From Psychroserpens ponticola (lineage in GTDB: Bacteria; Bacteroidota; Bacteroidia; Flavobacteriales; Flavobacteriaceae): 64,000 nt of DNA. Below the pieces are notes generated by a model. It made no database searches. It worked only from the letters and a program-made list of their open reading frames with translations, and was not told where the DNA came from. The first letter of the stretch is position 1. Every line of letters starts with the position of its first letter. The stretch is taken from contig NZ_CP116221.1 in the NCBI RefSeq assembly GCF_023556315.2, positions 1,313,001 to 1,377,000 of the forward strand. Direction: 5' to 3'. This document shows, in pieces, positions 41,802 to 53,600 of this stretch. The position numbers and the translations under genes were made by a program.

Positions 41802-43730
41802 TTATTCCTTTAATATATAGAAGTATGAACGTCTGTTTAATTGGTGTTCTTCTTCCGTGCATTTTACGCGATTAGCACATTTGTTAAGTAATTGACTTTC
41901 ACCATATCCAATTGCACTTTCAATTCGTTCTTGAGCAATTCCTCTAGAGATAATATATTCTCTTGTAGATTTTGCCCTTCTATCAGATAATTTCATGTTA
42001 TAAGCATCACGTCCACGACTATCTGTATGTGCTTCAATTTTAATTACCATTGTTGGATGCGCACGCATAACATCTACGATGTTTTCAAGCTCGTATTGAG
42101 CATCTGTTCTAATATTAGATTTGTCAAAATCAAAGAAAATTGGATTAATAACAATTTGATTGTCATTAATTAATGGCTCTAAATAAAGATCTGCTTCAGT
42201 TTCTTTATTGTTTTCATTATCAGTAGTTACTTCTTTAAGATCATCTTTGTAATCTTCTTTACTACCAATAACTGTATATTTTTTATTACAGTCTACGGTA
42301 AATTCATATTCTCCATTTTCATTAGTTTCTACTTCTTCAAGGACTTTACCAACTTCGTTAATTAGCTTAACAGTAGCTCCAACAATAATATCGTTTGTAT
42401 TTAAATCTCTAGTAATTCCTTTAATGGTTTGTAAGCAAATACTAGCATCAAAACTGTAGATGTCATCACTTCCTTGACCATCTGGTCTATTTGATGAGAA
42501 ATAGCCTGTTTTATCGTTTTCCTCTTCAGAAGGATTTAAAAAGAATGCAAAATCATCATGACCACTATTATATGGAGCACCAAGATTTTCAGGTTGTGCT
42601 TCTTCATCTTTTATAACATTAGATTTAAAAATATCTAGAAAACCTAAGTTTAAATGCCCATCAGATGAAAAGTAAAAGGTACTGTCTTGACTTACAAAAG
42701 GGAACATTTCACGTCCTTCAGTATTTACTTTTTCTCCAAGGTTTTTAGGTTCAGAATATGTATTTCCTTTTTTTATTTCTACTTGATAAATATCTGTTTG
42801 ACCTAATCCGCCTTCACGATCTGATACAAAATATAAGATATTGTTGTCAGGACTTAAAGAAGGATGTCCAGTAGAGAATACGTCATCATTAAAAGGAAGT
42901 TCTTCAATATCTGTCCAGATTTCACCTACAAGTGTTGCCTTGTATAATTTTAAATGCGTAGTTCCTTCTTTATCGTATTTAGCTTTGTTCTTTTTACTAA
43001 CATTATCTCTGGTGAAATACATGGTTTTACCATCATTAGTAATAGCGATAGAAGCCTCATGGTAATCTGTGTTGATTTTTTCAGCATTGATAAAATCAGC
43101 ACTTCCATAAGCAATTGTATCGCCTTTCTTTTCAACTGAAACCTTATAGATATCTAAAAAAGGTTCTTGATTCCAACTATAAAGTTTTTTCTCATCCGTA
43201 TTTCTAGAAGACGCAAAGTATAATTGTCCATTTTGAATGAATGAGCCAAAATCTGAATATTTTGAGTTGAAAGGTAAATTAACCAACTTTACAACACGAT
43301 CTTTTTCAGTTTTAGCAAGTTCATTAAACTTACTAATGTTTTCTGGATCATAACCTTTTATTCTGGTATCATTATTTTGGATTTCAGTAAATTTTTTCAT
43401 CCACTCATTGGCTTCAGAATAATTGCCTAAACTCCTTAATGACTGAATGTATTTGTAGATATATTCAGGATTTACATCACGATCATATTTCTGTAATGCT
43501 TTTCCATACCATAAGGCTGCATCTTCAGATTTAGAATTGTTGTAATAACAATCACCTAAACGTGTCAATACATGTATACTAGTATCGCCATCTTTTAGCA
43601 CTTCTTTGTATAATTCAGTTGCTTTTTCGTAACTATAATTACCAAAGAATTTATCGGCTAGCTTTTCTTGAGCGATCATGAATGTGCTACTAAGCACAAA
43701 AAGTAAGATTAATGTTTTTGTTTTCATCAT
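41802..43730 (-). CDS. PorE-like OmpA family protein (TPR, PD40 propeller, CRD, OmpA_C)
   Basis: A 642-residue exported protein (ATG 43730 gives MMKTKTLILLFVLSSTFMIA as signal peptide; the next codon is also ATG). Domain order: TPR-type helices at about 20-130 (NYSYEKATELYKEVLKDGDT), a PD40 beta-propeller at about 150-430 with blades such as LYFVSDREGGLGQTDIYQV and GYFSSNRPDGQGSDDIYSF, a carboxypeptidase-regulatory beta-sandwich (ATVKLINEVGKVLEEVETNE), and a C-terminal OmpA domain with FFDFDKSNIRTDAQYELENI and EAHTDSRG. This is the architecture of PorE, a T9SS component that ties the machinery to peptidoglycan. It follows the PorP/SprF gene by about 10 bases and likely serves the giant adhesin. 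Confidence 0.88.
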   Translation of the reverse strand: MMKTKTLILLFVLSSTFMIAQEKLADKFFGNYSYEKATELYKEVLKDGDTSIHVLTRLGDCYYNNSKSEDAALWYGKALQKYDRDVNPEYIYKYIQSLRSLGNYSEANEWMKKFTEIQNNDTRIKGYDPENISKFNELAKTEKDRVVKLVNLPFNSKYSDFGSFIQNGQLYFASSRNTDEKKLYSWNQEPFLDIYKVSVEKKGDTIAYGSADFINAEKINTDYHEASIAITNDGKTMYFTRDNVSKKNKAKYDKEGTTHLKLYKATLVGEIWTDIEELPFNDDVFSTGHPSLSPDNNILYFVSDREGGLGQTDIYQVEIKKGNTYSEPKNLGEKVNTEGREMFPFVSQDSTFYFSSDGHLNLGFLDIFKSNVIKDEEAQPENLGAPYNSGHDDFAFFLNPSEEENDKTGYFSSNRPDGQGSDDIYSFDASICLQTIKGITRDLNTNDIIVGATVKLINEVGKVLEEVETNENGEYEFTVDCNKKYTVIGSKEDYKDDLKEVTTDNENNKETEADLYLEPLINDNQIVINPIFFDFDKSNIRTDAQYELENIVDVMRAHPTMVIKIEAHTDSRGRDAYNMKLSDRRAKSTREYIISRGIAQERIESAIGYGESQLLNKCANRVKCTEEEHQLNRRSYFYILKE

Positions 43731-43740
43731 GATTAAATTT

Positions 43741-44658
43741 TTAGAAGTATCTAGGCGATTTAATACGTTTGCTTTTAAATATTTCGAACATAAGTAACAC
43801 TTCATGCGTTCCACTTGTATAGGCACTTAACTCTGATAATGGATATTCATAGGCATAACCAATTCTCAATTGTTTTGACACTTGAAAATCTGCAATGCCA
43901 CCAATAGCTTGTGCTAATTCATTTATTCTGTATGATCCACCAACCCAAAACTTTTCATAGAATAAAAAGTTAGCAGTTAAATCAAAAGATAATGGTGCAC
44001 CATTAGTTGCTTTAAGTAATGTTGCAGGTTTAAATTTTGTGTTTTCACCTAAATCAAATACATATCCACCAGTAATATAGTAACTGATTCTTTCTAGAGA
44101 TTCAAATTCTTCATCTCCAGTATAATCTGTATTTAAGATTCTTGGTGCCGAAAGTCCAACATACCATTTGTTACTATGCCAATATACTCCAGTACCTATA
44201 TTTGGTTTCCAACGATCTTCAAAGCCAAAAATTACAGGGTCATTAGATTGAGATTGTTGAAAGGCTGGATCTAGACTAAAACTAGTAAATCCTGCTTTTA
44301 TTCCAAAAGCTAATTCACTGCTTTCAGTAACACGTATTGTGTATGAGAAGTCACCATATAAATATGAAAAGTTTTGAAAACCTAATTCATCATTTATAAA
44401 TGAAAGACCTAATCCAACGTTTTCATTTCTTAATGGAGTATGTACAGAAAGGGTTTGAGTTGTCGGTCCTCCTTCAAGGCCAACCCATTGACTTCTGTGC
44501 AAACCTACAACACTTAATGTTTCTCTACTTCCTGCATAAGCTGGGTTAATAGCGATAGTATTGTACATATACTGTGTAAACTGTGGTAGTTGCTGTGCAA
44601 CACTCATCCAGCTACTGAATAGTATAAATGCTATAATGTTAAACTTTACTAATTTCAT
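43741..44658 (-). CDS. PorP/SprF family type IX secretion membrane protein
   Basis: A 305-residue outer-membrane beta-barrel protein with a signal peptide (IIAFILFSSWMSVAQQ). The family start is clear: QFTQYMYNTIAINPAYAGSR, then VVGLHRSQWVGLEGGPTTQT. Proteins of this family pair with particular type B T9SS cargo; SprF of Flavobacterium johnsoniae is needed for secretion of the adhesin SprB encoded next to it. Here it starts 13 bases after the stop of the giant adhesin, which predicts the same dedicated pairing. The PorE-like gene follows. Confidence 0.92.
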   Translation of the reverse strand: MKLVKFNIIAFILFSSWMSVAQQLPQFTQYMYNTIAINPAYAGSRETLSVVGLHRSQWVGLEGGPTTQTLSVHTPLRNENVGLGLSFINDELGFQNFSYLYGDFSYTIRVTESSELAFGIKAGFTSFSLDPAFQQSQSNDPVIFGFEDRWKPNIGTGVYWHSNKWYVGLSAPRILNTDYTGDEEFESLERISYYITGGYVFDLGENTKFKPATLLKATNGAPLSFDLTANFLFYEKFWVGGSYRINELAQAIGGIADFQVSKQLRIGYAYEYPLSELSAYTSGTHEVLLMFEIFKSKRIKSPRYF

Positions 44659-44671
44659 TTCAGGTTAAGAT

Positions 44672-47600
44672 TTAGTTTGTTGATACATAGATTGGACCTG
44701 TAATAGGTCTTAATCCGCTATTTTTTAAGGTTATTATGTAATAGTATGTTCCAGTTGGGACAGATCCAGAATTTCCTATTGAACCATTTGATGAGGCTCC
44801 ATTCCAATTATTTTTATAATTAGAATTATCATAAATTTTTGCTCCCCAACGATTGAATATCATTAACTCTATAACAAAGCCACAATCTTCAACACCTTCA
44901 ACGGTAAAGAATTCGTTAATACCATCGTTGTTTACTGTGACAGCTTTAGATATGATTAGGTCTTCTTCACCACAAGGTAAAACACGACATTCATCATCAA
45001 TCGTTATTGTTACTTCAGTTTCACTTGGACAAAGACCTCCAACTGTATAAGTGAATATATAATCACCTAAATCAGCATCAGTGTATTCATCATTAATATC
45101 TAATAAATCAGAAGGGTTAAATAAGCTACCATCTAAAGTTGCATCTCCTAGAGTGACTGTCCACACACCATCTGTATCATAGTTTCCAGATAAAGTACTG
45201 AAAAGATCAAAATTAAAATCTTCTAAGATACAAAGCGCTCCAGGATTTACTGCAATAACTTCATTTTGTACACCAACATTAATTTGTTGTGTATATAATG
45301 CTTGATTTCCACATTCATCTTCTACAAGCCATTCTCTTATGATAATATAATCTTCTACTGTTCCATCAGAAGTTGAATTCTCTGTAAAAGTTACAGTCAT
45401 ATTTGTAGAACAAGCATCTTCAAATACTAATTCTGGTACTTCAGGAATATCATTACAGACTACAAATATTTCTTCTAAATCAGAAACTAAAGCAGGCGCA
45501 GTCGTATCTTGAACAGTAATAATTTGATCAAATGAAGTTGTATTCTCACACTCATCTGAAACAGACCATGTTCTTGTGATAACAAATTCACTTGGACACG
45601 TGCCAGCAACAATTGTATCTGTATAAGTTGCTTCTAGTCCAGTAGAACAGTTATCAGATTCATCTGTAACATCACCAGTTAAGCTTAAGTCATCAACATC
45701 TACATCACATTCAACATTAATATCTGTAGGAACAGTGAACGTAGGAGCAGTGTTATCTTCAACAGTAATCGTTTGATCAAATGTTGTCGTATTCTCGCAC
45801 TCATCAACAAGTGTCCAAGTTCTGGTAATAATAGATTCATTAGCGCAATTTCCATCAGCAACCGCATCAGTAAAAGTCGCTTCTAAATCTGTAGAACAAT
45901 TATCAGCTTCATCAGTAACGTCGCCAGTTAATGTTAAGTCATTGACATCTACATCACATTCCACAGTAATACTTTCAGGAACGGTGAACGTAGGAGCAGT
46001 GTTATCTTCAACAGTAATCGTTTGATCAAATGTTGTCGTATTCTCACACTCATCAACAAGTGTCCAAGTTCTTGTAATGATAGATTCGTTCGCACAGTTA
46101 CCATCAGCAACCGCATCAGTAAAAGTCGCTTCTAAATCAGTAGAACAATTATCAGCTTCATCAGTAACGTCACCAGTTAATGTTAAGTCATTGACATCTA
46201 CATCACATTCAACATTAATATCTGTAGGAACAGTGAACGTAGGAGCAGTGTTATCTTCAACAGTAATCGTTTGATCAAATGTTGTCGTATTCTCACACTC
46301 ATCAACAAGTGTCCAAGTTCTTGTAATAATAGATTCATTAGCGCAATTTCCATCAGCAACCGCATCAGTAAAAGTCGCTTCTAAATCAGTAGAACAATTA
46401 TCAGCTTCATCAGTAACGTCGCCAGTTAATGTTAAGTCATTGACATCTACATCACATTCCACAGTAATACTTTCAGGAACAGAGAACGTAGGAGCAGTGT
46501 TATCTTCAACAGTAATCGTTTGATCAAATGTTGTCGTATTGTCACATTCATCAACAAGCGTCCAAGTTCTTGTAATGATAGATTCGTTTGCACAGTTACC
46601 ATCAGCAACCGCATCAGTAAAAGTCGCTTCTAAATCAGTAGAACAATTATCAGCTTCATCAGTAACGTCGCCAGTTAATGTTAAGTCATTGACATCTACA
46701 TCACATTCCACAGTAATACTTTCAGGAACGGTGAACGTAGGAGCAGTGTTATCTTCAACAGTAATCGTTTGATCAAAAGTAGTTGTATTGTCACACTCAT
46801 CAACAAGCGTCCAAGTTCTTGTAATGATAGATTCATTAGCGCAATTTCCATCAGCAACCGCATCAGTAAAAGTCGCTTCTAAATCAGTAGAACAATTATC
46901 AGCTTCATCAGTAACGTCACCAGTTAATGTTAAGTCATTGACATCTACATCACATTCCACAGTAATACTTTCAGGAACGGTGAACGTAGGAGCAGTGTTA
47001 TCTTCAACAGTAATCGTTTGATCAAATGTTGTCGTATTGTCACATTCATCAACAAGCGTCCAAGTTCTGGTAATGATAGATTCATTAGCGCAATTTCCAT
47101 CAGCAACCGCATCAGTAAAAGTCGCTTCTAAATCAGTAGAACAATTATCAGCTTCATCAGTAACGTCGCCAGTTAATGTTAAGTCATTGACATCTACATC
47201 ACATTCCACAGTAATACTTTCAGGAACGGTGAACGTAGGAGCAGTGTTATCTTCAACAGTAATCGTTTGATCAAATGTTGTCGTATTGTCACATTCATCA
47301 ACAAGCGTCCAAGTTCTGGTAATAATAGATTCATTAGCGCAATTTCCATCAGCAACCGCATCAGTAAAAGTCGCTTCTAAATCAGTAGAACAATTATCAG
47401 CTTCATCAGTAACGTCGCCAGTTAATGTTAAGTCATTGACATCTACATCACATTCCACAGTAATACTTTCAGGAACGGTGAACGTAGGAGCAGTGTTATC
47501 TTCAATAGTAATCGTTTGATCAAAAGTAGTTGTATTGTCACATTCATCAACAAGCGTCCAAGTTCTTGTAATGATAGATTCGTTCGCACAGTTACCATCA

Positions 47601-50600
47601 GCAACCGCATCAGTAAAAGTCGCTTCTAAATCAGTAGAACAATTATCAGCTTCATCAGTAACGTCGCCAGTTAATGTTAAGTCATTGACATCTACATCAC
47701 ATTCCACAGTAATACTTTCAGGAACAGAGAACGTAGGAGCAGTGTTATCTTCAACAGTAATCGTTTGATCAAAAGTAGTTGTATTCTCACACTCATCAAC
47801 AAGCGTCCAAGTTCTTGTAATAATAGATTCGTTCGCACAGTTACCATCAGCAACCGCATCAGTGAAAGTCGCTTCTAAATCAGTAGAACAATTATCAGCT
47901 TCATCAGTAACGTCACCAGTTAATGTTAAGTCATTGACATCTACATCACATTCCACAGTAATACTTTCAGGAACAGAGAACGTAGGAGCAGTGTTATCTT
48001 CAACAGTAATCGTTTGATCAAAAGTAGTTGTATTGTCACACTCATCAACAAGCGTCCAAGTTCTTGTAATGATAGATTCGTTCGCACAATTCCCATCAGC
48101 AACCGCATCAGTGAAAGTCGCTTCAATACTACCAGAACATGCATCAGTTTCATCAGTTACATCACCAGTAATATTTAGATCGTTAGAATCTTGATCACAT
48201 TCAATGGTAACATCATTAGGAACCGTAAATGTTGGAGGTGTTGTGTCTTCAATAGTAAGTGTAGCATTTAATGTTGTTGCGTTTCCACAATCATCTGTAA
48301 TTGTATAAACTACAGCGATAGTACCAGTTTGACCACAAGTGGCAACTAGGTTAGCAAATGCATAATCAGAAGTTACAGTAACAGCTAGGTCATCAGCACA
48401 AGTTTCAAGAGCAGTAATGTTATTAGCATTCCAATCGTTAGCTAAAGTTTCATTATTATCTCCACCACATTCAATAGCTTCATCAGTTACAGAACAGTTC
48501 GATAAATCAGGAATAGTTCCATCATCAAACGTAAGTGTCGCATTAAGTGTTGTAGCATTCCCACAATCATCAGTAATTGTATAAATAACATTTATAGTAC
48601 CACAAGGACCACAAGTTGTATTTAAGTTATCAAAATCGTAATCAGAAGTCACTTGACCAATAAAGTCTGTATCACACGTATCAGCCACACAAGTTTCAAG
48701 TGCAGCAATATTTGCAGCATCCCAAGCATCAGCAAGTGTTTCGTTTTCTGTATCAGAACATTCTAATACTGTGTTTTCAACAGAACAGTTTGTTATATCA
48801 GGAGCAGAAGTGTCTTCAAGGGTAAGTGTTGCATTAAGCGTTGTAGCATTTCCACAATCATCAGTGATTGTATAAACAACAGCAATTGTACCACCTTGAC
48901 CACACGTAGAACTTAAATTATTAAAGTTATAATCAGAAGTAATCTGACCAGAGAAATCTGTATCACATGTGTCAGCTACACAAGCTTCAAGTGCAGTAAT
49001 GTTAGCAGTATTCCAATCGTTCGCTAGAGTTTCATTATCAGTACCAGAACATTCAATCGCAGCATCAGTAACAGAACAATTAGTTAAATCAGGAGCCGAA
49101 GTATCTTCAAGCGTAAGCGTCGCACTTAATGTTGTAGCATTTCCACAATCATCAGTGATTGTATAAACAACAGCAATTGTACCACCTAGACCACAAGTAG
49201 AACTTAAATTATTAAAGTCATAATCAGAAGTAATCTGACCTGTAAAGTCTGTATCACACGTATCAGCCACACAAGCTTCAAGCGCAGTAATGTTAGCAGT
49301 ATTCCAATCGTTAGCTAAAGTCTGGTTATCAGTACCAGAACATTCAATCGCAGCATCAGTAACCGAACAATTAGTTAAATCAGGAGCCGAAGTATCTTCA
49401 AGAGTAAGTGTCGCATTAAGTGTTGTAGCATTTCCACAATCATCAGTGATTGTATAAACAACAGCAATTGTACCACCTTGACCACACGTAGAACTTAAAT
49501 TATTAAAGTTATAATCAGAAGTTATCTGACCAGAGAAATCTGTATCACACGTATCAGCCACACAAGATTCAAGCGCAGTAATGTTAGCAGCATTCCAATC
49601 GTTAGCTAAAGTCTGGTTATCAGTACCAGAACATTCAATCGCAGCATCAGTAACCGAACAATTAGTTAAATCAGGAGCCGAAGTGTCTTCAAGAGTAAGT
49701 GTCGCATTTAAAGTTGTTGCGTTTCCACAATCATCAGTAATTGTATAGACAACCGCAATTGTACCACCTTGACCACAAGTAGAACTTAGATTGTTAAAAT
49801 CATAATTTGAAGTTACAGTCACACCAAGATCATCAGCACAATTTTCAAGCGCAGTAATGTTAGTAGCATTCCAATCGTTAGCTAGAGTTTGATTATCTGT
49901 ACCAGAACATTCAATAGCGGCATCAGTAACAGAGCAGTTAGATAAATCAGGAATAGTTCCATCATCAAAAGTCAATGTTACAGTTCTAGAAGAACTATTG
50001 CCACAATCATCAGTGATTGTATAAGTTACATTGATAGTACCACAAGGACCACAAGTTGTATTTAAGTTGTTGAAGTCATAATCAGAAGTTACCTGACCAG
50101 TAAAGTCTGTATCACACGTATCAGCCACACAAGTTTCAAGTGCAGCAATATTAGCAGTATTCCAAGCATCAGCTAAAGTTTCATTTTCTGTATCAGAACA
50201 TTCTAACACAGTATTTTCAACAGAACAATTAGTTAAATCAGGAGCCGAAGTATCTTCAAGAGTAAGTGTTGCATTAAGTGTTGTAGCATTTCCACAATCA
50301 TCAGTAATTGTATAAACAACAGCAATTGTACCACCTTGACCACAAGTAGAACTTAAATTATTAAAGTTATAATCAGAAGTAATCTGACCAGAGAAATCTG
50401 TATCACACGTGTCAGCTACGCAAGCTTCAAGCGCAGTAATGTTAGCAGTATTCCAATCGTTAGCTAGAGTTTCATTATCAGTACCAGAACATTCAATCGC
50501 AGCATCAGTAACCGAACAATTAGTTAAATCAGGAGCCGAAGTATCTTCAAGCGTAAGTGTTGCATTAAGAGTTGTAGCATTTCCACAATCATCAGTAATT

Positions 50601-53600
50601 GTATAAACAACAGCAATTGTACCACCTTGACCACAAGTAGAACTTAAATTATTAAAGTCATAATCAGAAGTGATCTGACCAGAGAAATCTGTATCACACG
50701 TATCAGCCACACAAGATTCAAGAGCAGTAATGTTAGCAGCATTCCAATCGTTAGCTAAAGTCTGGTTATCAGTACCAGAACATTCAATCGCAGCATCAGT
50801 AACCGAACAATTCGTTAAATCAGGAGCCGAAGTATCTTCAAGCGTAAGTGTTGCATTAAGAGTTGTTGCGTTTCCACAATCATCAGTAATTGTATAAACA
50901 ACCGCAATTGTACCACCTTGACCACAAGTAGAACTTAAATTATTAAAGTTATAATTAGAAGTAATCTGACCAGAGAAATCTGTATCACAAGTATCAGCTA
51001 CACAAGCTTCAAGTGCAGTAATGTTAGCAGTATTCCAATCGTTAGCTAAAGTCTGGTTATCAGTACCAGAACATTCAATCGCAGCATTAGTAACCGAACA
51101 GTTCGTTAAATCAGGAGCCGAAGTATCTTCAAGCGTAAGTGTTGCATTAAGAGTTGTTGCGTTTCCACAATCATCAGTAATTGTATAAACAACCGCAATT
51201 GTACCACCTTGACCACACGTAGAACTTAAATTATTAAAGTCATAATCAGAAGTAATCTGACCAGAGAAATCTGTATCACACGTGTCAGCTACACAAGATT
51301 CAAGCGCAGTAATGTTAGCAACATTCCAATCGTTAGCTAAAGTCTGGTTATCAGTACCAGAACATTCAATAGCAGCATCAGTAACCGAACAATTAGTTAA
51401 ATCAGGAGCCGAAGTATCTTCAAGCGTAAGTGTTGCATTAAGCGTTGTTGCGTTTCCACAATCATCAGTGATTGTATAAACAACCGCAATTGTACCACCT
51501 TGACCACAAGTAGAACTTAAATTATTAAAGTTATAATCAGAAGTTATCTGACCAGAGAAATCTGTATCACACGTATCAGCCACACAAGCTTCAAGAGCAG
51601 TAATGTTATCAGCATTCCAATCGTTAGCTAAAGTCTGGTTATCAGTACCAGAACATTCAATCGCAGCATCAGTAACCGAACAATTCGTTAAATCAGGAGC
51701 CGAAGTATCTTCAAGGGTAAGTGTTGCATTAAGAGTTGTTGCGTTTCCACAATCATCAGTGATTGTATAAACAACAGCAATTGTACCATTTTGACCACAA
51801 GTAGAACTTAAATTATTAAAGTTATAATCAGAAGTTATCTGACCAGAGAAATCTGTATCACAAGTATCAGCCACACAAGCTTCAAGCGCAGTAATATTAG
51901 CAGCATTCCAATCGTTCGCTAAATTCTCATTATCAGTACCAGAACATTCAATCGCAACATCAGTAACCGAACAATTAGTTAAATCAGGAGCAGAGGTGTC
52001 TTCAAGAGTAAGCGTTGCATTAAGCGTTGTATCATTTCCACAATCATCAGTAATTGTATAGACAACCGCAATTGTACCATTTTGACCACAAGTAGAGCTT
52101 AAATTATTAAAGTTATAATCAGAAGTTATCTGACCAGAGAAATCTGTATCACACGTGTCAGCCACACAAGCTTCAAGCGCTGTAATGTTAGCAGCATTCC
52201 AATCGTTAGCTAGAGTTTCATTATCAGTACCAGAACATTCAATCGCAGCATCAGTAACCGAACAATTAGTTAAATCAGGAGCAGAGGTGTCTTCAAGAGT
52301 AAGCGTTGCATTAAGAGTTGTTGCGTTTCCACAATCATCAGTAATTGTATAAACAACAGCAATTGTACCACCTTGACCACAAGTGGTAACTAGGTTAGTA
52401 AATACATAATCAGAAGTTACAGTCACACCAAGATCATCAGCACAATTTTCAAGCGCAGTAATGTTAGTTGCATTCCAATCGTTAGCTAGAGTTTCATTAT
52501 CAGTACCAGAACATTCAATAGCAGCATCAGTAACAGAACAGTTTGATAAATCAGGAATAGTTCCATCATCAAAAGTAAGTGTTGCATTAAGTGTTGTAGC
52601 ATTCCCACAATCATCAGTAATTGTATAAATAACATTTATAGTACCACAAGGACCACAAGTTGTATTTAAGTTATCAAAATCGTAATCAGAAGTAATCTGA
52701 CCTGTAAAGTCTGTATCACACGTATCAGCCACACACGTTTCAAGTGCAGCAATATTTGCAGCATCCCAAGCATCAGCAAGTGTTTCGTTTTCTGTATCAG
52801 AACATTCTAATACTGTGTTTTCAACAGAACAGTTTGTTAAATCAGGAGCAGAAGTGTCTTCAAGGGTAAGTGTTGCATTAAGCGTTGTAGCATTTCCACA
52901 ATCATCAGTGATTGTATAAACAACAGCAATTGTACCACCTTGACCACAAGTAGAACTTAAATTATTAAAGTTATAATCAGAAGTTATCTGACCAGAGAAA
53001 TCTGTATCACATGTGTCAGCTACGCAAGATTCAAGCGCAGTAATGTTAGCAGTATTCCAATCGTTCGCTAGAGTTTCATTATCAGTACCAGAACATTCAA
53101 TAGCAGCATCAGTAACAGAACAATTCGTTAAATCAGGAGCCGAAGTATCTTCAAGCGTAAGTGTCGCATTAAGTGTTGTAGCATTTCCACAATCATCAGT
53201 GATTGTATAAACAACAGCAATTGTACCACCTTGACCACACGTAGAACTTAAATTATTAAAGTTATAATCAGAAGTTATCTGACCAGAGAAATCTGTATCA
53301 CACGTATCAGCCACACAAGATTCAAGTGCAGTAATGTTAGCAGCATTCCAATCGTTAGCTAGAGTTTCATTATCAGTACCAGAACATTCAATCGCAGCAT
53401 CAGTAACCGAACAATTAGTTAAATCAGGAGCAGAAGTGTCTTGAAGAGTAAGTGTTGCATTAAGTGTTGTAGCATTTCCACAATCATCAGTAATTGTATA
53501 AACAACAGCAATTGTACCACCTTGACCACACGTAGAACTTAAATTATTAAAGTCATAATCAGAAGTTATCTGACCAGAGAAATCTGTATCACACGTGTCA

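Noticed and set aside
46077-47768. Regularly spaced plus-strand open frames of 65-77 codons, 249 bases apart
   Set aside because: They are the antisense of the 83-residue repeats of the giant adhesin and are open only because the repeat DNA is nearly identical; no start context or promoter.
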